A DNA stretch of 64,000 nt, from assembly GCF_900639865.1 (NCBI RefSeq), contig NZ_CAAAHX010000011.1, forward strand, positions 60,473 through 124,472. The letters run 5' to 3'. This document shows, one piece after another, positions 1 to 9,304 of this stretch (its first letter is position 1; each line of letters starts with the position of its first letter). The position numbers were made by a program, and so were the translations under genes. Source of the stretch: Legionella gresilensis (GTDB taxonomy: Bacteria > Pseudomonadota > Gammaproteobacteria > Legionellales > Legionellaceae). Under the pieces are notes generated by a model. The model had not been told where the DNA came from and ran no database searches. It saw only the letters and a list, made by a program, of their open reading frames with translations.

Positions 1-301
1 CTGCTTGATTTTCTAAACACTGAGCGATTCCTTTAAACTTTTTTATTTGATACACTTGTAAAGTTACATTTTTAGAAGGATACTGGTAATTAATTTCAGT
101 TAAAAATTCGGCAGATTCTATAACTAAGCCAACCTCTTCGTGAATTTCTCGCACTAACGCCTCATAGGGTGTTTCTAAGTCTTCTACTTTACCACCGGGA
201 AATTCCCAAAGGCCACCATGATCAACATGCGTAGGCCTTCTAGTAATAAGAACTTTATTTTGATTATTAATAATAACGCCTACAACCACCATAATTGACA
301 T
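1..301 (-). CDS. mutT: MutT Nudix hydrolase (8-oxo-dGTP diphosphatase), 3' end beyond window
   Basis: The reverse strand encodes about 100 residues beginning MSIMVVVGVII and running off the left edge, so the C-terminus is missing. The Nudix box is complete: GGK, then E six residues later, then REIHEEVGL, matching GX5EX7REUXEEXGU; LWEFPGGK just before it is typical of MutT. The family hydrolyses 8-oxo-dGTP to the monophosphate and so prevents A:T to C:G transversions. Its place just downstream of secA on the same strand repeats the secA-mutT order of E. coli, which supports MutT over other Nudix enzymes. The start is the ATG at 301. The 313-base gap to secA contains inverted repeats, so the two genes may not share one transcript. 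Confidence 0.88.
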   Translation of the reverse strand, partial: MSIMVVVGVIINNQNKVLITRRPTHVDHGGLWEFPGGKVEDLETPYEALVREIHEEVGLVIESAEFLTEINYQYPSKNVTLQVYQIKKFKGIAQCLENQA

Positions 302-357
302 ATTCTGTATTCTTTTAAATCAAAATTTAATAATTAAAGTCTATAGACATTCACCAA

Positions 358-413
358 TTGCCTACGTGCCGCGACTTGCCCGTGGTATTCAGTTGACGCT
401 CAAATCAAAATCC
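358..413 (+). repeat. REP-like element, copy A (long subtype)
   Basis: The sequence contains GCCTACGTGCCGCGACTTG and then CCCGTGG, an imperfect CCGCGG-CTTGT-CCGCGG hairpin. It continues into CAGTTGAC and TCAAATCAAAATCCAT, a tail shared with the copy near 30874. It faces copy B at 560-597. Confidence 0.7.
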
Positions 414-559
414 ATGATCTCTATTCATTGAATCATAAGAGCAAATAATAATATAACGATTCTGATACCAAATATAAGATGAGTTTGCAATGGCTAGATT
501 ATATGCTTAATCTATAATGGCATGACTTGTATAAGAAAATTGGCCAATAATTTAGATCA

Positions 560-597
560 ATCTGGATGTCGCGGACAAGCCGCGACGCGTAGGCGAT
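560..597 (-). repeat. REP-like element, copy B
   Basis: On the minus strand this reads CGCCTACGCGTCGCGG, CTTGT, CCGCGACATCCAG, the same core as the other four copies in the window. It is inverted relative to copy A. Confidence 0.7.
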
Positions 598-614
598 TGA
601 TGGATTAGCTAAAG

Positions 615-3314
615 CTAAGCTAATTTACCGTGACAATTTTTATATTTTTTACCTGAGTCACAAGGACAAGGATCATTACGGCCAACTTTTTCTTCACGAC
701 GACGAAATGGAATTAAATTGCCAGGATCAGCTTCATTTTCATCAACAGTTTCATCTTCATGTACAAAATTCATTTTATGAATCTGCTCAGCGCGTCGTTG
801 CTCTTCAGCTGCGTCAACATCTGCTTCACTTTGAATTTGGACTGCACTTAAGATACGAATTAAATCGTACTTTAATGCTTCTAACATTTCTGAAAACAGT
901 GAAAATGCCTCACGTTTATATTCTTGTTTAGGATCTTTTTGGGCATAACCGCGTAAATGAATTCCCTGACGCAGGTAGTCCATAGCGGCTAAATGCTCTC
1001 GCCAATGGTTATCCATAGTTTGTAAAATAATTGATTTTTCAAACTGAGCAAGAACTCCACGCCCTACTTGTTTTTCTTTTTCTGCATACTGCTCTTTATT
1101 TAAGTTAAAGATTCGTTCATGTATTTGTTCCGGCTGAATATGATGATCTTCTTCTACCCATTGTTCAATGTCGGCTTTGATTTGGAAGTCCTCGGCCAAC
1201 GTTTTTGTTAAACCCTTGAGGTCCCATTGATCTTCTAGGCTTTGCGGCGGAATAAAGCTATCAACTAAGCTCGTTATTACATCTTCTCGCATAGCTTCTA
1301 CAACTTCTTTAGGATCAGACATAGCCATAATAGAGGCACGTTGCGTGTAGATAACTTTGCGCTGGTTATTAGCGACATTGTCATAGTCTAATAACTGCTT
1401 ACGAATGTCAAAATGATGACCTTCAAGTTTACGTTGTGCATTCTCAATTGCTTTCGTAACTAAACTATGTTCAATCGGTTCACCTGGCTGCATACCTAAA
1501 CGACGCATCATGGCAGCAACTCGTTCTGAGGCAAAGATTCGCATTAAATTATCTTCAAGAGATAAATAAAATCGACTACTGCCTGGATCACCTTGACGGC
1601 CAGCTCGTCCACGTAGCTGATTATCAATTCGCCGAGATTCATGGCGCTCGGAGCCAATGATTCGCAACCCACCGGCGTTTAAGACTTCTTGATGCCGCTG
1701 CTCCCATGCTTTTTTAACTTTAGCGCGCTCTTCTTCAGAAGCATCAGCTGGTAATTGTGCTAACTCAGAAGAAAGGCTTCCACCTAATACAATATCTGTT
1801 CCCCGCCCAGCCATATTCGTTGCAATTGTTACAACTCCTGGACGGCCAGCTTCAGCAATAATTTGTGCTTCTTTTTCATGAAATTTAGCGTTAAGTACTT
1901 GATGTTTAATACCTGCTTTCTTTAATAGATGACTAACTAATTCTGACGCCTCGATGGAAGCGGTTCCTACTAAGACAGGCTGCTTACGAGCAATACAATC
2001 TTTTACATCTTCAATAATCGCTTGATATTTATCTTGCTGAGTAAGATAGACTAAATCAGCTTCATCTTTTCGACACATCGTCTTATTCGTTGGAATAACG
2101 ACAACTTCAAGGTTATAAATTTGTTGAAATTCATAAGCCTCGGTATCCGCTGTACCCGTCATACCTGATAACTTATTGTAAATCCTGAAGTAATTTTGGA
2201 AAGTAATAGATGCAAGTGTTTGATTTTCTTGTTGAATAGCAACGCCTTCCTTTGCTTCAACTGCTTGATGTAATCCTTCAGACCAGCGTCGACCAGGCAT
2301 AGTACGGCCAGTATGCTCATCAACAATAATAACTTGATTATCTTTAACGATATAATCAACATCACGGTGAAACATAGCGTGTGCTTTAAGTGCTGCATTA
2401 ACATGATGCATAAGCATAATATTACTAGCATGATAAAGACTATCGCCTTGACTTAGTAAGCCTTCCTGCACAAGTAATTCTTCAATATGCTGATGACCAA
2501 CTTCAGTTAAGTGAGCTTGTTTTTGTTTTTCATCAATCGTAAAGTCGCCATCATCACCTTCAACTTCTTGTTTTTTAAGTAATGGAATTAATTTATTTAC
2601 TTTAATATAAAGTTCAGAGCTATTTTCAGCAGCACCTGAAATAATCAAAGGTGTTCTCGCCTCATCAATAAGGATCGAGTCAACTTCATCGACTATAGCA
2701 AAATTAAGTTCTCTTTGTACTTTGTCATCTAAGCTAAATGCCATATTATCGCGCAGATAGTCAAAACCAAACTCATTATTAGTTCCATAAACGATATCAG
2801 CAGAATAAGCTTGTTTTTTTTCTGGGTGAGGCATATCAGGAATAATAACCCCAACTGTTAAACCTAAAAATTCATAAATAGGACGCATCCATTCACTATC
2901 CCGTTTAGCAAGATAATCATTAACAGTAACGATATGAACGCCAGCACCACTAATAGCATTTAGATAGGCAGGTAAAGTGGCTACTAATGTCTTACCTTCA
3001 CCAGTACGCATTTCTGCAATATTGCCTTCATGCAACACCATACCACCTATCAATTGGACATCGAAATGTCTAAGTCCTAGTGTTCGCTTAGCCACTTCAC
3101 GCGTGACAGCAAAGGCTTCTGCTAACATTTCATCCAGAGTTTCGCCCTCGGCAAAACGTGCTCTAAACTCATTTGTTTTTGCAGCCAGCTCTTCATCTGA
3201 TAGACTTTGCATTGAGGGTTCAAATGCATTAATTGATTCGACAACTTTCTCCATGCGTCGTAAGGTACGTTCGTTCCGACTACCAAACATCTTTTTAATC
3301 AACGTATTTAGCAT
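615..3314 (-). CDS. secA: SecA preprotein translocase ATPase
   Basis: This 899-residue protein is full length for SecA, the ATPase that drives unfolded precursor proteins through SecYEG. The Walker A motif GEGKT is at residues 105-109, the [11 protein letters not shown] segment of motif II lies near 210, and the helicase-like half has GRGTDI and [11 protein letters not shown]. The C-terminus carries the SecB/lipid-binding zinc motif with C883, C885, C894 and H895. It lies between dusA and mutT, all on the minus strand. The ATG at 3314 gives the standard [21 protein letters not shown]-terminus. No upstream SecM-like arrest peptide gene was seen; dusA is next upstream, 162 bases away. The identification is secure. 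Confidence 0.98.
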   Translation of the reverse strand: MLNTLIKKMFGSRNERTLRRMEKVVESINAFEPSMQSLSDEELAAKTNEFRARFAEGETLDEMLAEAFAVTREVAKRTLGLRHFDVQLIGGMVLHEGNIAEMRTGEGKTLVATLPAYLNAISGAGVHIVTVNDYLAKRDSEWMRPIYEFLGLTVGVIIPDMPHPEKKQAYSADIVYGTNNEFGFDYLRDNMAFSLDDKVQRELNFAIVDEVDSILIDEARTPLIISGAAENSSELYIKVNKLIPLLKKQEVEGDDGDFTIDEKQKQAHLTEVGHQHIEELLVQEGLLSQGDSLYHASNIMLMHHVNAALKAHAMFHRDVDYIVKDNQVIIVDEHTGRTMPGRRWSEGLHQAVEAKEGVAIQQENQTLASITFQNYFRIYNKLSGMTGTADTEAYEFQQIYNLEVVVIPTNKTMCRKDEADLVYLTQQDKYQAIIEDVKDCIARKQPVLVGTASIEASELVSHLLKKAGIKHQVLNAKFHEKEAQIIAEAGRPGVVTIATNMAGRGTDIVLGGSLSSELAQLPADASEEERAKVKKAWEQRHQEVLNAGGLRIIGSERHESRRIDNQLRGRAGRQGDPGSSRFYLSLEDNLMRIFASERVAAMMRRLGMQPGEPIEHSLVTKAIENAQRKLEGHHFDIRKQLLDYDNVANNQRKVIYTQRASIMAMSDPKEVVEAMREDVITSLVDSFIPPQSLEDQWDLKGLTKTLAEDFQIKADIEQWVEEDHHIQPEQIHERIFNLNKEQYAEKEKQVGRGVLAQFEKSIILQTMDNHWREHLAAMDYLRQGIHLRGYAQKDPKQEYKREAFSLFSEMLEALKYDLIRILSAVQIQSEADVDAAEEQRRAEQIHKMNFVHEDETVDENEADPGNLIPFRRREEKVGRNDPCPCDSGKKYKNCHGKLA

Positions 3315-3355
3315 TGCCTCGATAATCCTCTAACTGTCTCGCATCAAAACTGGTT

Positions 3356-3380
3356 AATTTACTAGAATTCTAGTTAAATT
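3356..3380. promoter_or_regulatory. Palindrome upstream of secA
   Basis: A perfect 12-base palindrome CTAGAATTCTAG (3362-3373) extends on both sides as AATTTA/TTAAATT with one bulged base. It sits 40-65 bases upstream of the secA start and could be a protein-binding site or a transcript hairpin. No T run follows on the secA strand, so a terminator is unlikely. Confidence 0.3.
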
Positions 3381-3462
3381 GCCATGTATGTTTCAATTTT
3401 TCATCAATATCAATGAATTAAATAAATATTTCAATTTCTTCATTTAGTCATAAAACAAAAAC

Positions 3463-3480
3463 TTAGCTAAAACAAGCTAA
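3463..3480 (-). terminator. Possible weak terminator at the end of dusA
   Basis: On the minus strand TTAGCT-TGTTTT-AGCTAA is followed by GTTTTTGTTTT. The stem is only six AT-rich pairs and overlaps the dusA stop codon, so it is a weak candidate. Confidence 0.35.
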
Positions 3481-4493
3481 TTAATCGCTATTTCAGCTGT
3501 AATTTCGTTTGTTTCTATTCCGGCATATTCATTGCCCCTAAGCCAATCTAATGCTTCTTTTAAATAAAAAGTTGCCTTTTTTTGTTGCGCTAAAACAAGC
3601 CTATCCTTCCATTGTTTAGCTAAAGGCAACCCATGTGCAAAATTAAAAATAGGCTTAAGTAAAATACTTAATGGTACGCCTTGCTGATATTGCTCAATAA
3701 CATAATCAAGATAGATCTCTATAATCTGACTGCGTGTTTTAATTTCTACATTAGGAAAAAGCCATTGCTGTATAACTGCTAATGCATAGGGATTTTTACA
3801 GGCTAAGCGACCTAACATAACACCATCTACATAATTCATATGGTGTTTAACTGCCGATAAATCAAGGATATTACCATTAATAATTACAGGAATAGCTGGC
3901 AGCTCTGCTTTTATCCGATAAACATAGTCATAATGTAGAGGTGGAATAGTGCGATTTTGTTTAGGGCTTAACCCTCGTAACCATGCTTTACGTGCATGCA
4001 CAATTAACTTGTCGCATCCAGCATTTACAAGTTTATGGGCAAAATTAGCAAAAAAATCGTAGCTATCTTGATGATCGATACCAATTCTGGTTTTAGCTGT
4101 TATTGGTATACTTACCGCTTCTTTCATCGCGGCAATACAATCTGCAACATGCTCTGCTTCAGCCATTAAACAAGCACCCATACGGCCTGATAATACCCTA
4201 TCGCTTGGACATCCTAAGTTAAGATTAACCTCGCTATAACCATATTGAACAGCAAGTTTTGCACAGGCTACTAAATCTACTTTATCAGCACCACCTAACT
4301 GCAAGGCTAATGGAAGCTCCATTGGCGCAAACGTTAAGCATTTCTTTGAATTATGTTTAATCGCACCAACGGTCTGCATATCCGTATATAATAATGCAGA
4401 GGGCGCAATAAGACGCATTAAAACACGAAAATGCGTATAACTCCAATCAATCATCGGAGCTACTGTTAAAGGTGAAAGAAGTGCATCAACCAT
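3477..4493 (-). CDS. dusA: tRNA-dihydrouridine synthase DusA
   Basis: This 338-residue FMN enzyme belongs to the family that reduces uridine to dihydrouridine in the D-loop of tRNA using NADPH. The catalytic cysteine is C95 in NLGCPSDRV, and the FMN-barrel segment VIINGNI is present. The stretch HARKAWLRGLSPKQNR with PPLHYDYVYRIK is diagnostic of the DusA subfamily (U20/U20a) rather than DusB or DusC. The start MVDALLSPLTVAPMIDW places the first beta strand as in relatives. The gene is 162 bases upstream of secA and 117 bases downstream of recJ, on the same strand. Length and motifs are normal. Confidence 0.93.
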   Translation of the reverse strand: MVDALLSPLTVAPMIDWSYTHFRVLMRLIAPSALLYTDMQTVGAIKHNSKKCLTFAPMELPLALQLGGADKVDLVACAKLAVQYGYSEVNLNLGCPSDRVLSGRMGACLMAEAEHVADCIAAMKEAVSIPITAKTRIGIDHQDSYDFFANFAHKLVNAGCDKLIVHARKAWLRGLSPKQNRTIPPLHYDYVYRIKAELPAIPVIINGNILDLSAVKHHMNYVDGVMLGRLACKNPYALAVIQQWLFPNVEIKTRSQIIEIYLDYVIEQYQQGVPLSILLKPIFNFAHGLPLAKQWKDRLVLAQQKKATFYLKEALDWLRGNEYAGIETNEITAEIAIN

Positions 4494-4610
4494 GGTTATA
4501 ATTACAGCAAACTATAGGGGTTTATTATAATACATATTCCACTTAAAATGGTTATTTTCCTTAAGTTTGTTTAATTATTTTGCGTTTAACTGTTTATTTC
4601 CTGCCAAAAC

Positions 4611-6344
4611 TCACACTAAAGCTTTCAAAGCAGTCACCAGAAGCTGTAATTTTGAGCGTCCTTGAAAAACGTTTATATCTAATTTATAGGCAACATGAAC
4701 TTTCTTCGCGCGATGATTAGGCCAACTTGTTAAATCAACATTAAACGCTATGGCATCTATAGGTTCGCCGCCTAAATTATGTAACAAAGTTAATTTAAGA
4801 TGATGCTGACCTACTAAACGTTGTTCTAAGATTTCAAATTCATTATCAAAACAAGGTTCAGGAAATTGTTGCCCCCAGGGGCCTGCTTGCTGAAGTAAGG
4901 TAGCCATTTCTAGATTAAGATCCTGAATATCAAGGGGTCCATCTGTAAGTAATAACCCTTCACAGTGAGAGGCATCCATATGCTTTTCAACCTCGGTAAG
5001 AAAAGCTTGACGAAAAGTGTTAAAATTGTTCGGATGCAGACTTAAACCAGCAGCCATGGCATGCCCACCAAATTTACTAATAAGCCCTGCATGATTTTTA
5101 TCAATAGCAGCTAATACATCGCGAATATTTAAAGCCGCTATTGAACGAGCTGAACCTTTTATCTCATTTTCGCTCACGACAGAAAAAATAATAACTGGAC
5201 GATGGTAACGATCTTTTAACCTTCCAGCTAAAATACCTATCACGCCCTGATGCCATGAGGGATCAATTAAACATAATGCAATAGGCAATTGTTGTGAATA
5301 CTCTATTTGCTGAGTTAATTGTTCAATTGCTCGTAAAGCTTGCTCTTTCATTTCAGCTTCAATAACTCTTCGCTCTTGATTTAATTCATCTAAGTGCTCG
5401 GCTAACTTTTTTGCTTGATTAAAGTCATCACATAATAAGCATTCAATCCCTAAAGACATGTCATCTAGACGGCCAGCTGCATTTAAACGTGGTGCAATAG
5501 CAAAACCTAAATCACTTTCGCGAAGACGTGAACAATCACGCCTGGTAATTTCTATTAATGCCTTAATACCAGGTCTACATAAGCCTTGACGAATTCTTGC
5601 TAAGCCTTGATTGACAAGAATTCGATTGTTTTGATCAAGCGGAACAACATCTGCTACAGTGCCTAAGGCCACTAAATCTAGCAGTTGAGCCATGTTAGGC
5701 TCAGGCAAATTTTGCTCTGTAAACCAGTTATGATTTACAAGATGTCTACGCAAAGCGAGCATGACATAAAAAATAACGCCAACCCCAGCAATTGCTTTAC
5801 TATTGAATGGATCATCCAACTGATTAGGGTTAACGATTGCGCAAGCTTTTGGTAACAGCTCGCCAGGTAAGTGGTGATCGGTAATAATAACATCAATGCC
5901 AGAAGCATTTGCGGCATCTACACCTTCTATACTGGTAATGCCATTATCAACAGTAATAATTAAATTTGGACCCCATTTTTTAGCTACTTCAATAATGGCC
6001 GGTGTTAAACCATAACCATACTCAAAGCGATTAGGTACTAAATACTCAACATTTACCGCGCCCATACTACGTAAAGCCGATACTGCTAAAGCTGTAGATG
6101 TTGCGCCATCAGCATCAAAATCACCAATAATTAAAATTCGTTGCTGCTCATGCAACGCAGTCTCTAAGCGCAAACAGGCTTTATCTATGCCAGTTAAATG
6201 ATTAAAAGGTAGTAATGTCTGTAGCCGCTTATCTAATTGAGTTTCATCTGTAATACCACGCGCTGCGTAAATCCGTTGTAAAACAGGTGAGATACCGCCT
6301 AAAACCGGCAATGAATCTGGTAAAGTCCTTTGTTTAATTAGCAT
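4611..6344 (-). CDS. recJ: Single-stranded-DNA 5'-3' exonuclease RecJ
   Basis: This 577-residue protein, the same length as E. coli RecJ, belongs to the DHH phosphoesterase family and degrades single-stranded DNA 5' to 3' in recombination and mismatch repair. Metal-binding motifs are visible in order: GDFDADGATST (D76, D78), TVDNG (131-135), TDHH (155-158) and the DHHA1-type segment GSARSIAALNIRD with FGGHAMAAGLS. The start ATG at 6344 lies inside the end of the upstream gene (11-base overlap), so the two are probably cotranscribed and translationally coupled. No missing catalytic residue was noticed. Confidence 0.96.
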   Translation of the reverse strand: MLIKQRTLPDSLPVLGGISPVLQRIYAARGITDETQLDKRLQTLLPFNHLTGIDKACLRLETALHEQQRILIIGDFDADGATSTALAVSALRSMGAVNVEYLVPNRFEYGYGLTPAIIEVAKKWGPNLIITVDNGITSIEGVDAANASGIDVIITDHHLPGELLPKACAIVNPNQLDDPFNSKAIAGVGVIFYVMLALRRHLVNHNWFTEQNLPEPNMAQLLDLVALGTVADVVPLDQNNRILVNQGLARIRQGLCRPGIKALIEITRRDCSRLRESDLGFAIAPRLNAAGRLDDMSLGIECLLCDDFNQAKKLAEHLDELNQERRVIEAEMKEQALRAIEQLTQQIEYSQQLPIALCLIDPSWHQGVIGILAGRLKDRYHRPVIIFSVVSENEIKGSARSIAALNIRDVLAAIDKNHAGLISKFGGHAMAAGLSLHPNNFNTFRQAFLTEVEKHMDASHCEGLLLTDGPLDIQDLNLEMATLLQQAGPWGQQFPEPCFDNEFEILEQRLVGQHHLKLTLLHNLGGEPIDAIAFNVDLTSWPNHRAKKVHVAYKLDINVFQGRSKLQLLVTALKALV

Positions 6345-7161
6345 TAGTTAATCCTCGCCATAACTTATCCCACCAATACTTTTTAACTGTTCGATAAGCA
6401 GTATTATTCCAAAACCAATTCACTGGACGATTTTTTAATAACTCAGTAACCTGCTTAATATCCCTATGATTTGTATTTTTTAATAGCAAAATACTTTTAT
6501 TATCAATGGGCCTGTTTAATTCTAACTGTTTTATTTGTTGAGAAAAAGCTAATCTAAGTTGAGTATCATTAGTCATGATTATTTTTTTTGAATTTAGTAC
6601 AAACTGACCACGTCCATAAAACCATAACCCGTTAACAGTAGGTTTATTTAATCGTTGTTGATTATAATTATGATTACTCAAAAACATTTGTAGTTCAGTA
6701 AATATACGTTGCCAATAAAATGTGTTATCCATTTCCTCTAAAAAAGGCATCAAAGACTTATGCATTATAAGGTGCACAGGCTGGCTATTTAACGGTGGTT
6801 TATTCGTGACTTTGATTAACCATATATTGGGACTATGGTAATACATAGAAAAATTCTCTTCTATAAGAAACTGCTCAACTTCTTTAAACCAAGCATGGGA
6901 TTCTTCATCACTTAACTCTAAATCATTATTTGCAGCAACAATAAATGCATCATTATGGCTGGCTTGCCAAGAAATAGGCGAAGCCACAAGCCATTCTCCC
7001 TCTAAGTTATAATATTGTCTTAATAAATCGCCTAACGGTGGCTGACTGGATTCATAACCTAGCGTTGTTAAAAAATTTAATTCAAAATTTCCTTGGGTAA
7101 TTAAGGGCTTAGAATTTTGTGGTGCTGTTGAGAAATTATTATCATTTAAAATTACATCCAT
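6334..7161 (-). CDS. RecJ-linked conserved protein of unknown function (phosphoglycerate-mutase-like annotation in relatives)
   Basis: This 275-residue soluble protein has no signal peptide or membrane span. It contains the segment VNGLWFYGRGQF (roughly residues 182-193), which resembles the N-S-L-W-x-W-G-x-G signature of a proteobacterial family that often sits immediately upstream of recJ and is sometimes annotated as a cofactor-independent phosphoglycerate mutase relative. I see none of the alkaline-phosphatase-fold metal ligands that such an activity would need, so I give no enzymatic function. Its stop codon overlaps the recJ start by 11 bases, making it the first gene of a recJ transcript. 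The upstream region is a 523-base repeat-rich gap. Confidence 0.6.
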   Translation of the reverse strand: MDVILNDNNFSTAPQNSKPLITQGNFELNFLTTLGYESSQPPLGDLLRQYYNLEGEWLVASPISWQASHNDAFIVAANNDLELSDEESHAWFKEVEQFLIEENFSMYYHSPNIWLIKVTNKPPLNSQPVHLIMHKSLMPFLEEMDNTFYWQRIFTELQMFLSNHNYNQQRLNKPTVNGLWFYGRGQFVLNSKKIIMTNDTQLRLAFSQQIKQLELNRPIDNKSILLLKNTNHRDIKQVTELLKNRPVNWFWNNTAYRTVKKYWWDKLWRGLTNAN

Positions 7162-7288
7162 ATTAAATTACCTTCAGTTAAAACAGTTTTTGGTGCAGCA
7201 GAAATAATGATTTTTAGAATTTAAGGCTATTTTTTTTATATTAAAATCCTGCAATATGTTAGCAAACTCTATTATATGGCCACCTCAC

Positions 7289-7321
7289 TGGATCTCGCGG
7301 ACAAGCCGCGGGACGTAGGCA
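7289..7321 (-). repeat. REP-like element, copy C
   Basis: On the minus strand this reads GCCTACGTCCCGCGG, CTTGT, CCGCGAGATCCAG. It has the most nearly perfect hairpin of the five copies and is inverted relative to copy D at 7595-7631. Confidence 0.7.
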
Positions 7322-7421
7322 TAAATCACTTCTAATCACTAGGTATAAAGTAGTTCTAATCAATTAGGTCAGCTAACTATTTTATTTTTACCAAACTTTT
7401 ATTCCTGATAATAGATCAGAT

Positions 7422-7553
7422 AGCGGCGACAACTTAAGTATTTTGTCATTTCCGCGCAGGCGGAAATCTATCCTTACATTTGCACTGTGCCTACAAAGAA
7501 ATGGATTCCCGCCTGCGCGGGAAGGACAGAACTTGTCTTAAGTTGCCGCCGTT
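7422..7553. repeat. MITE-like long inverted repeat
   Basis: The left arm (7422-7470) contains GCGGCGACAACTTAAG and CCGCGCAGGCGGAAATCTAT. The right arm (7501-7553) reverse-complements to ACGGCGGCAACTTAAG and CCGCGCAGGCGGGAATCCAT. Arms of about 50 bases surround a 30-base centre, giving a 132-base unit that could fold into one long hairpin. No reading frame was seen inside it. Confidence 0.7.
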
Positions 7554-7594
7554 AAGTGATGTATTACTCCTCCAGCCTTAAGCTCTTTTAATCT

Positions 7595-7631
7595 TCGCCT
7601 ACGTTCCGCGACTTGTTCGCGGAATCTAGGA
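7595..7631 (+). repeat. REP-like element, copy D
   Basis: The sequence reads CGCCTACGTTCCGCGACTTG then TTCGCGGAATCTAGG. It has the same core as copies A to C and E and pairs in inverted orientation with copy C. Confidence 0.7.
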
Positions 7632-7684
7632 TTTAGTTTAACTAGTCTTGTCTTGCGTTGAGTAACTTAGAAATCAAATAGCGT

Positions 7685-8878
7685 TTAAATTGCTTCAGCG
7701 TAACCATCTCTTTTAAAGAGTGCTTTTAAATTCCGTAAGGCTTGTCTTATTCGCTGGTTATTTTCAATTAGTCCAAAACGAACAAAACTATCGCCTTGCG
7801 GCCCAAACCCTATACCTGGAGATACAGCTATATAGGCTTCTTTCAATAAATATTTTGAAAACTCTAAAGAACCTAAATGACGATAAAAAGGAGGTATTTT
7901 AGCCCAAACAAACATGGTCGCTTTGGGCTTATCTACATGCCAACCTAAATCTTGTAAGCCTTCGCATAATACATTACGACGCCGCTCATAAAGTTTACAA
8001 ATATCTTTCACACAATCATCTGGCCCTTCTAAAGCAGCAATTGCAGCAACTTGGATAGGCGTAAAAGTCCCATAATCCAAATAGGATTTTATACGCGTTA
8101 ACGCAGCAACCAACTCCTCATTGCCACAGGCAAAGCCTACTCGCCATCCAGGCATGTTATAGGATTTAGATAAAGAATAAGTTTCAATAGCGACATCAAT
8201 TGCTTCGGGTACTTGTAAAATAGAGGGCGCTTTATAACCATCGAAAACAATGTCTGCATAAGCTAAATCATGAATAATCCAAATTTTATGTTTCTTTGCC
8301 AAAGAAACCACTTCTTCAAAAAAAGCATAGTCAACACAATGAGTACTTGGATTTGCAGGAAAGTTAATAACCAATGCTTTAGGACGCGGCCAAGTTTGTT
8401 CAATAGCCTCTTCAATAGCACATAAAAACTGTTTTTCTTCAGTTAAGGGAATTTGTTTAACATTAGCACCAGCAATGATAAAACCATAGGTATGAATGGG
8501 ATAGGCAGGATCAGGTACTAAAATAGTATCACCAGGCCCACTAATTGCGAGAGCCAAATGTGCTAGCCCCTCTTTTGAGCCAATCGTTGTAAGCACTTGT
8601 TTTTCAGAGTCTAAATGAACATCATAATTTTTTTTATACCAATTAGCCATTGCTCGCCGTAAACGGGGAATTCCTTTAGACATAGAATAACGATGCGTAT
8701 CAGGACGTTTTACTGTTTCAATTAATTTATTGACTATATGAGGTGGCGTTGGTTGATCTGGATTTCCCATCCCAAAGTCAATAATATCTTCGCCTCGCGC
8801 TCGTGCTTCTGCCTTTAATTGAGTTAAAGTATTAAATACATAAGGCGGTAAGCGCTTAATACGCGAAAATTGACTCAT
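7685..8878 (-). CDS. alaC: AlaC-type PLP aminotransferase (glutamate-pyruvate transaminase)
   Basis: This 397-residue class I/II aminotransferase has its PLP-binding lysine at K238 in [15 protein letters not shown], the cofactor-contacting HDLAYAD segment near 203-209 and a C-terminal FVRFGLIEN arginine motif. The N-terminus [40 protein letters not shown] is characteristic of the AlaC/YfdZ subfamily, which makes alanine from pyruvate and glutamate. Subfamily assignment is by overall resemblance; a broader specificity is possible. The gene is transcribed away from the small Mth938-domain gene, with 38 bases between their starts, so their promoters must overlap. Confidence 0.85.
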   Translation of the reverse strand: MSQFSRIKRLPPYVFNTLTQLKAEARARGEDIIDFGMGNPDQPTPPHIVNKLIETVKRPDTHRYSMSKGIPRLRRAMANWYKKNYDVHLDSEKQVLTTIGSKEGLAHLALAISGPGDTILVPDPAYPIHTYGFIIAGANVKQIPLTEEKQFLCAIEEAIEQTWPRPKALVINFPANPSTHCVDYAFFEEVVSLAKKHKIWIIHDLAYADIVFDGYKAPSILQVPEAIDVAIETYSLSKSYNMPGWRVGFACGNEELVAALTRIKSYLDYGTFTPIQVAAIAALEGPDDCVKDICKLYERRRNVLCEGLQDLGWHVDKPKATMFVWAKIPPFYRHLGSLEFSKYLLKEAYIAVSPGIGFGPQGDSFVRFGLIENNQRIRQALRNLKALFKRDGYAEAI

Positions 8879-8916
8879 AATTTTACCTCTGTGTTATAAT
8901 CAATTAATATTATTTA

Positions 8917-9297
8917 ATGGCCAAAACGATGCATATTAGTTTAGAAAATAGTGATCAATACGCTATTCAAGGTTATAGCGAAACAGAAGTCAAAATTGAC
9001 TCCGTTATTTATGAGCACAATATCATAGTCAGTAAGCATGGTGTCATAACAGACTGGCCTTTATCTGATATTCAACATTTAAAAGAGGAAAATCTAGTCC
9101 CTTTATTAACTCATTCACCTAATATAATTATTATCGGTCATGCGCTAGAAGGAAAATTCGCCCCTATTTCTTTATTACATACACTGTCTAATCAACGCAT
9201 TAGCCTAGAGTCAATGTCAATCGGTGCAGCCTGTCGTACTTATAACATCTTACTTAATGAGCAACGTGAAGTAGCCCTAGGACTTATTTTATCATAA
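8917..9297 (+). CDS. Mth938-domain (DUF498) protein
   Basis: This 126-residue protein matches the small Mth938/NDUFAF3-like family: a central IIIIGHALEGKFAP segment and a late GAACRTYNILLNEQREVALGLI segment are family hallmarks. Members are soluble, and the mitochondrial relative NDUFAF3 helps assemble respiratory complex I; the bacterial role is not established. The ATG at 8917 has no clear ribosome binding site, and an in-frame ATG at 8929 is an alternative start that would remove four residues. The gene is convergent with relA, with seven bases between their stop codons. Confidence 0.75.
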   Translation: MAKTMHISLENSDQYAIQGYSETEVKIDSVIYEHNIIVSKHGVITDWPLSDIQHLKEENLVPLLTHSPNIIIIGHALEGKFAPISLLHTLSNQRISLESMSIGAACRTYNILLNEQREVALGLILS

Positions 9298-9304
9298 TTT
9301 AAAT

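Larger units (their letters stand above)
302..614. other. mutT-secA intergenic region with an inverted pair of REP-like elements
   Basis: No open frame with a credible ribosome binding site was seen in these 313 bases. The region holds two inverted copies of a dispersed palindromic element (about 358-413 and 560-597) with about 145 bases of AT-rich sequence between them. A small stem ATTAGCT/AGCTAAT overlaps the secA stop codon near 607-627, but on the secA strand it is not followed by a T run. Confidence 0.6.
7162..7684. other. Repeat-rich intergenic region
   Basis: No credible gene is seen in these 523 bases. The region holds a nested structure: two inverted REP-like elements (about 7289-7321 and 7595-7631) flank a long imperfect inverted repeat at 7422-7553. 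The promoter for the recJ-linked gene should lie near its left end, but no convincing -35/-10 pair was recognised. Confidence 0.6.

Noticed and set aside
604..627. Stem ATTAGCT/AGCTAAT at the end of secA considered as terminator
   Set aside because: No T run follows on the secA strand and the stem is short and AT-rich.
2977..3333. A 118-codon plus-strand frame inside secA
   Set aside because: It is antisense to the N-terminal coding part of secA and has the Ser/Leu-rich composition of a frame shadow, with no ribosome binding site.
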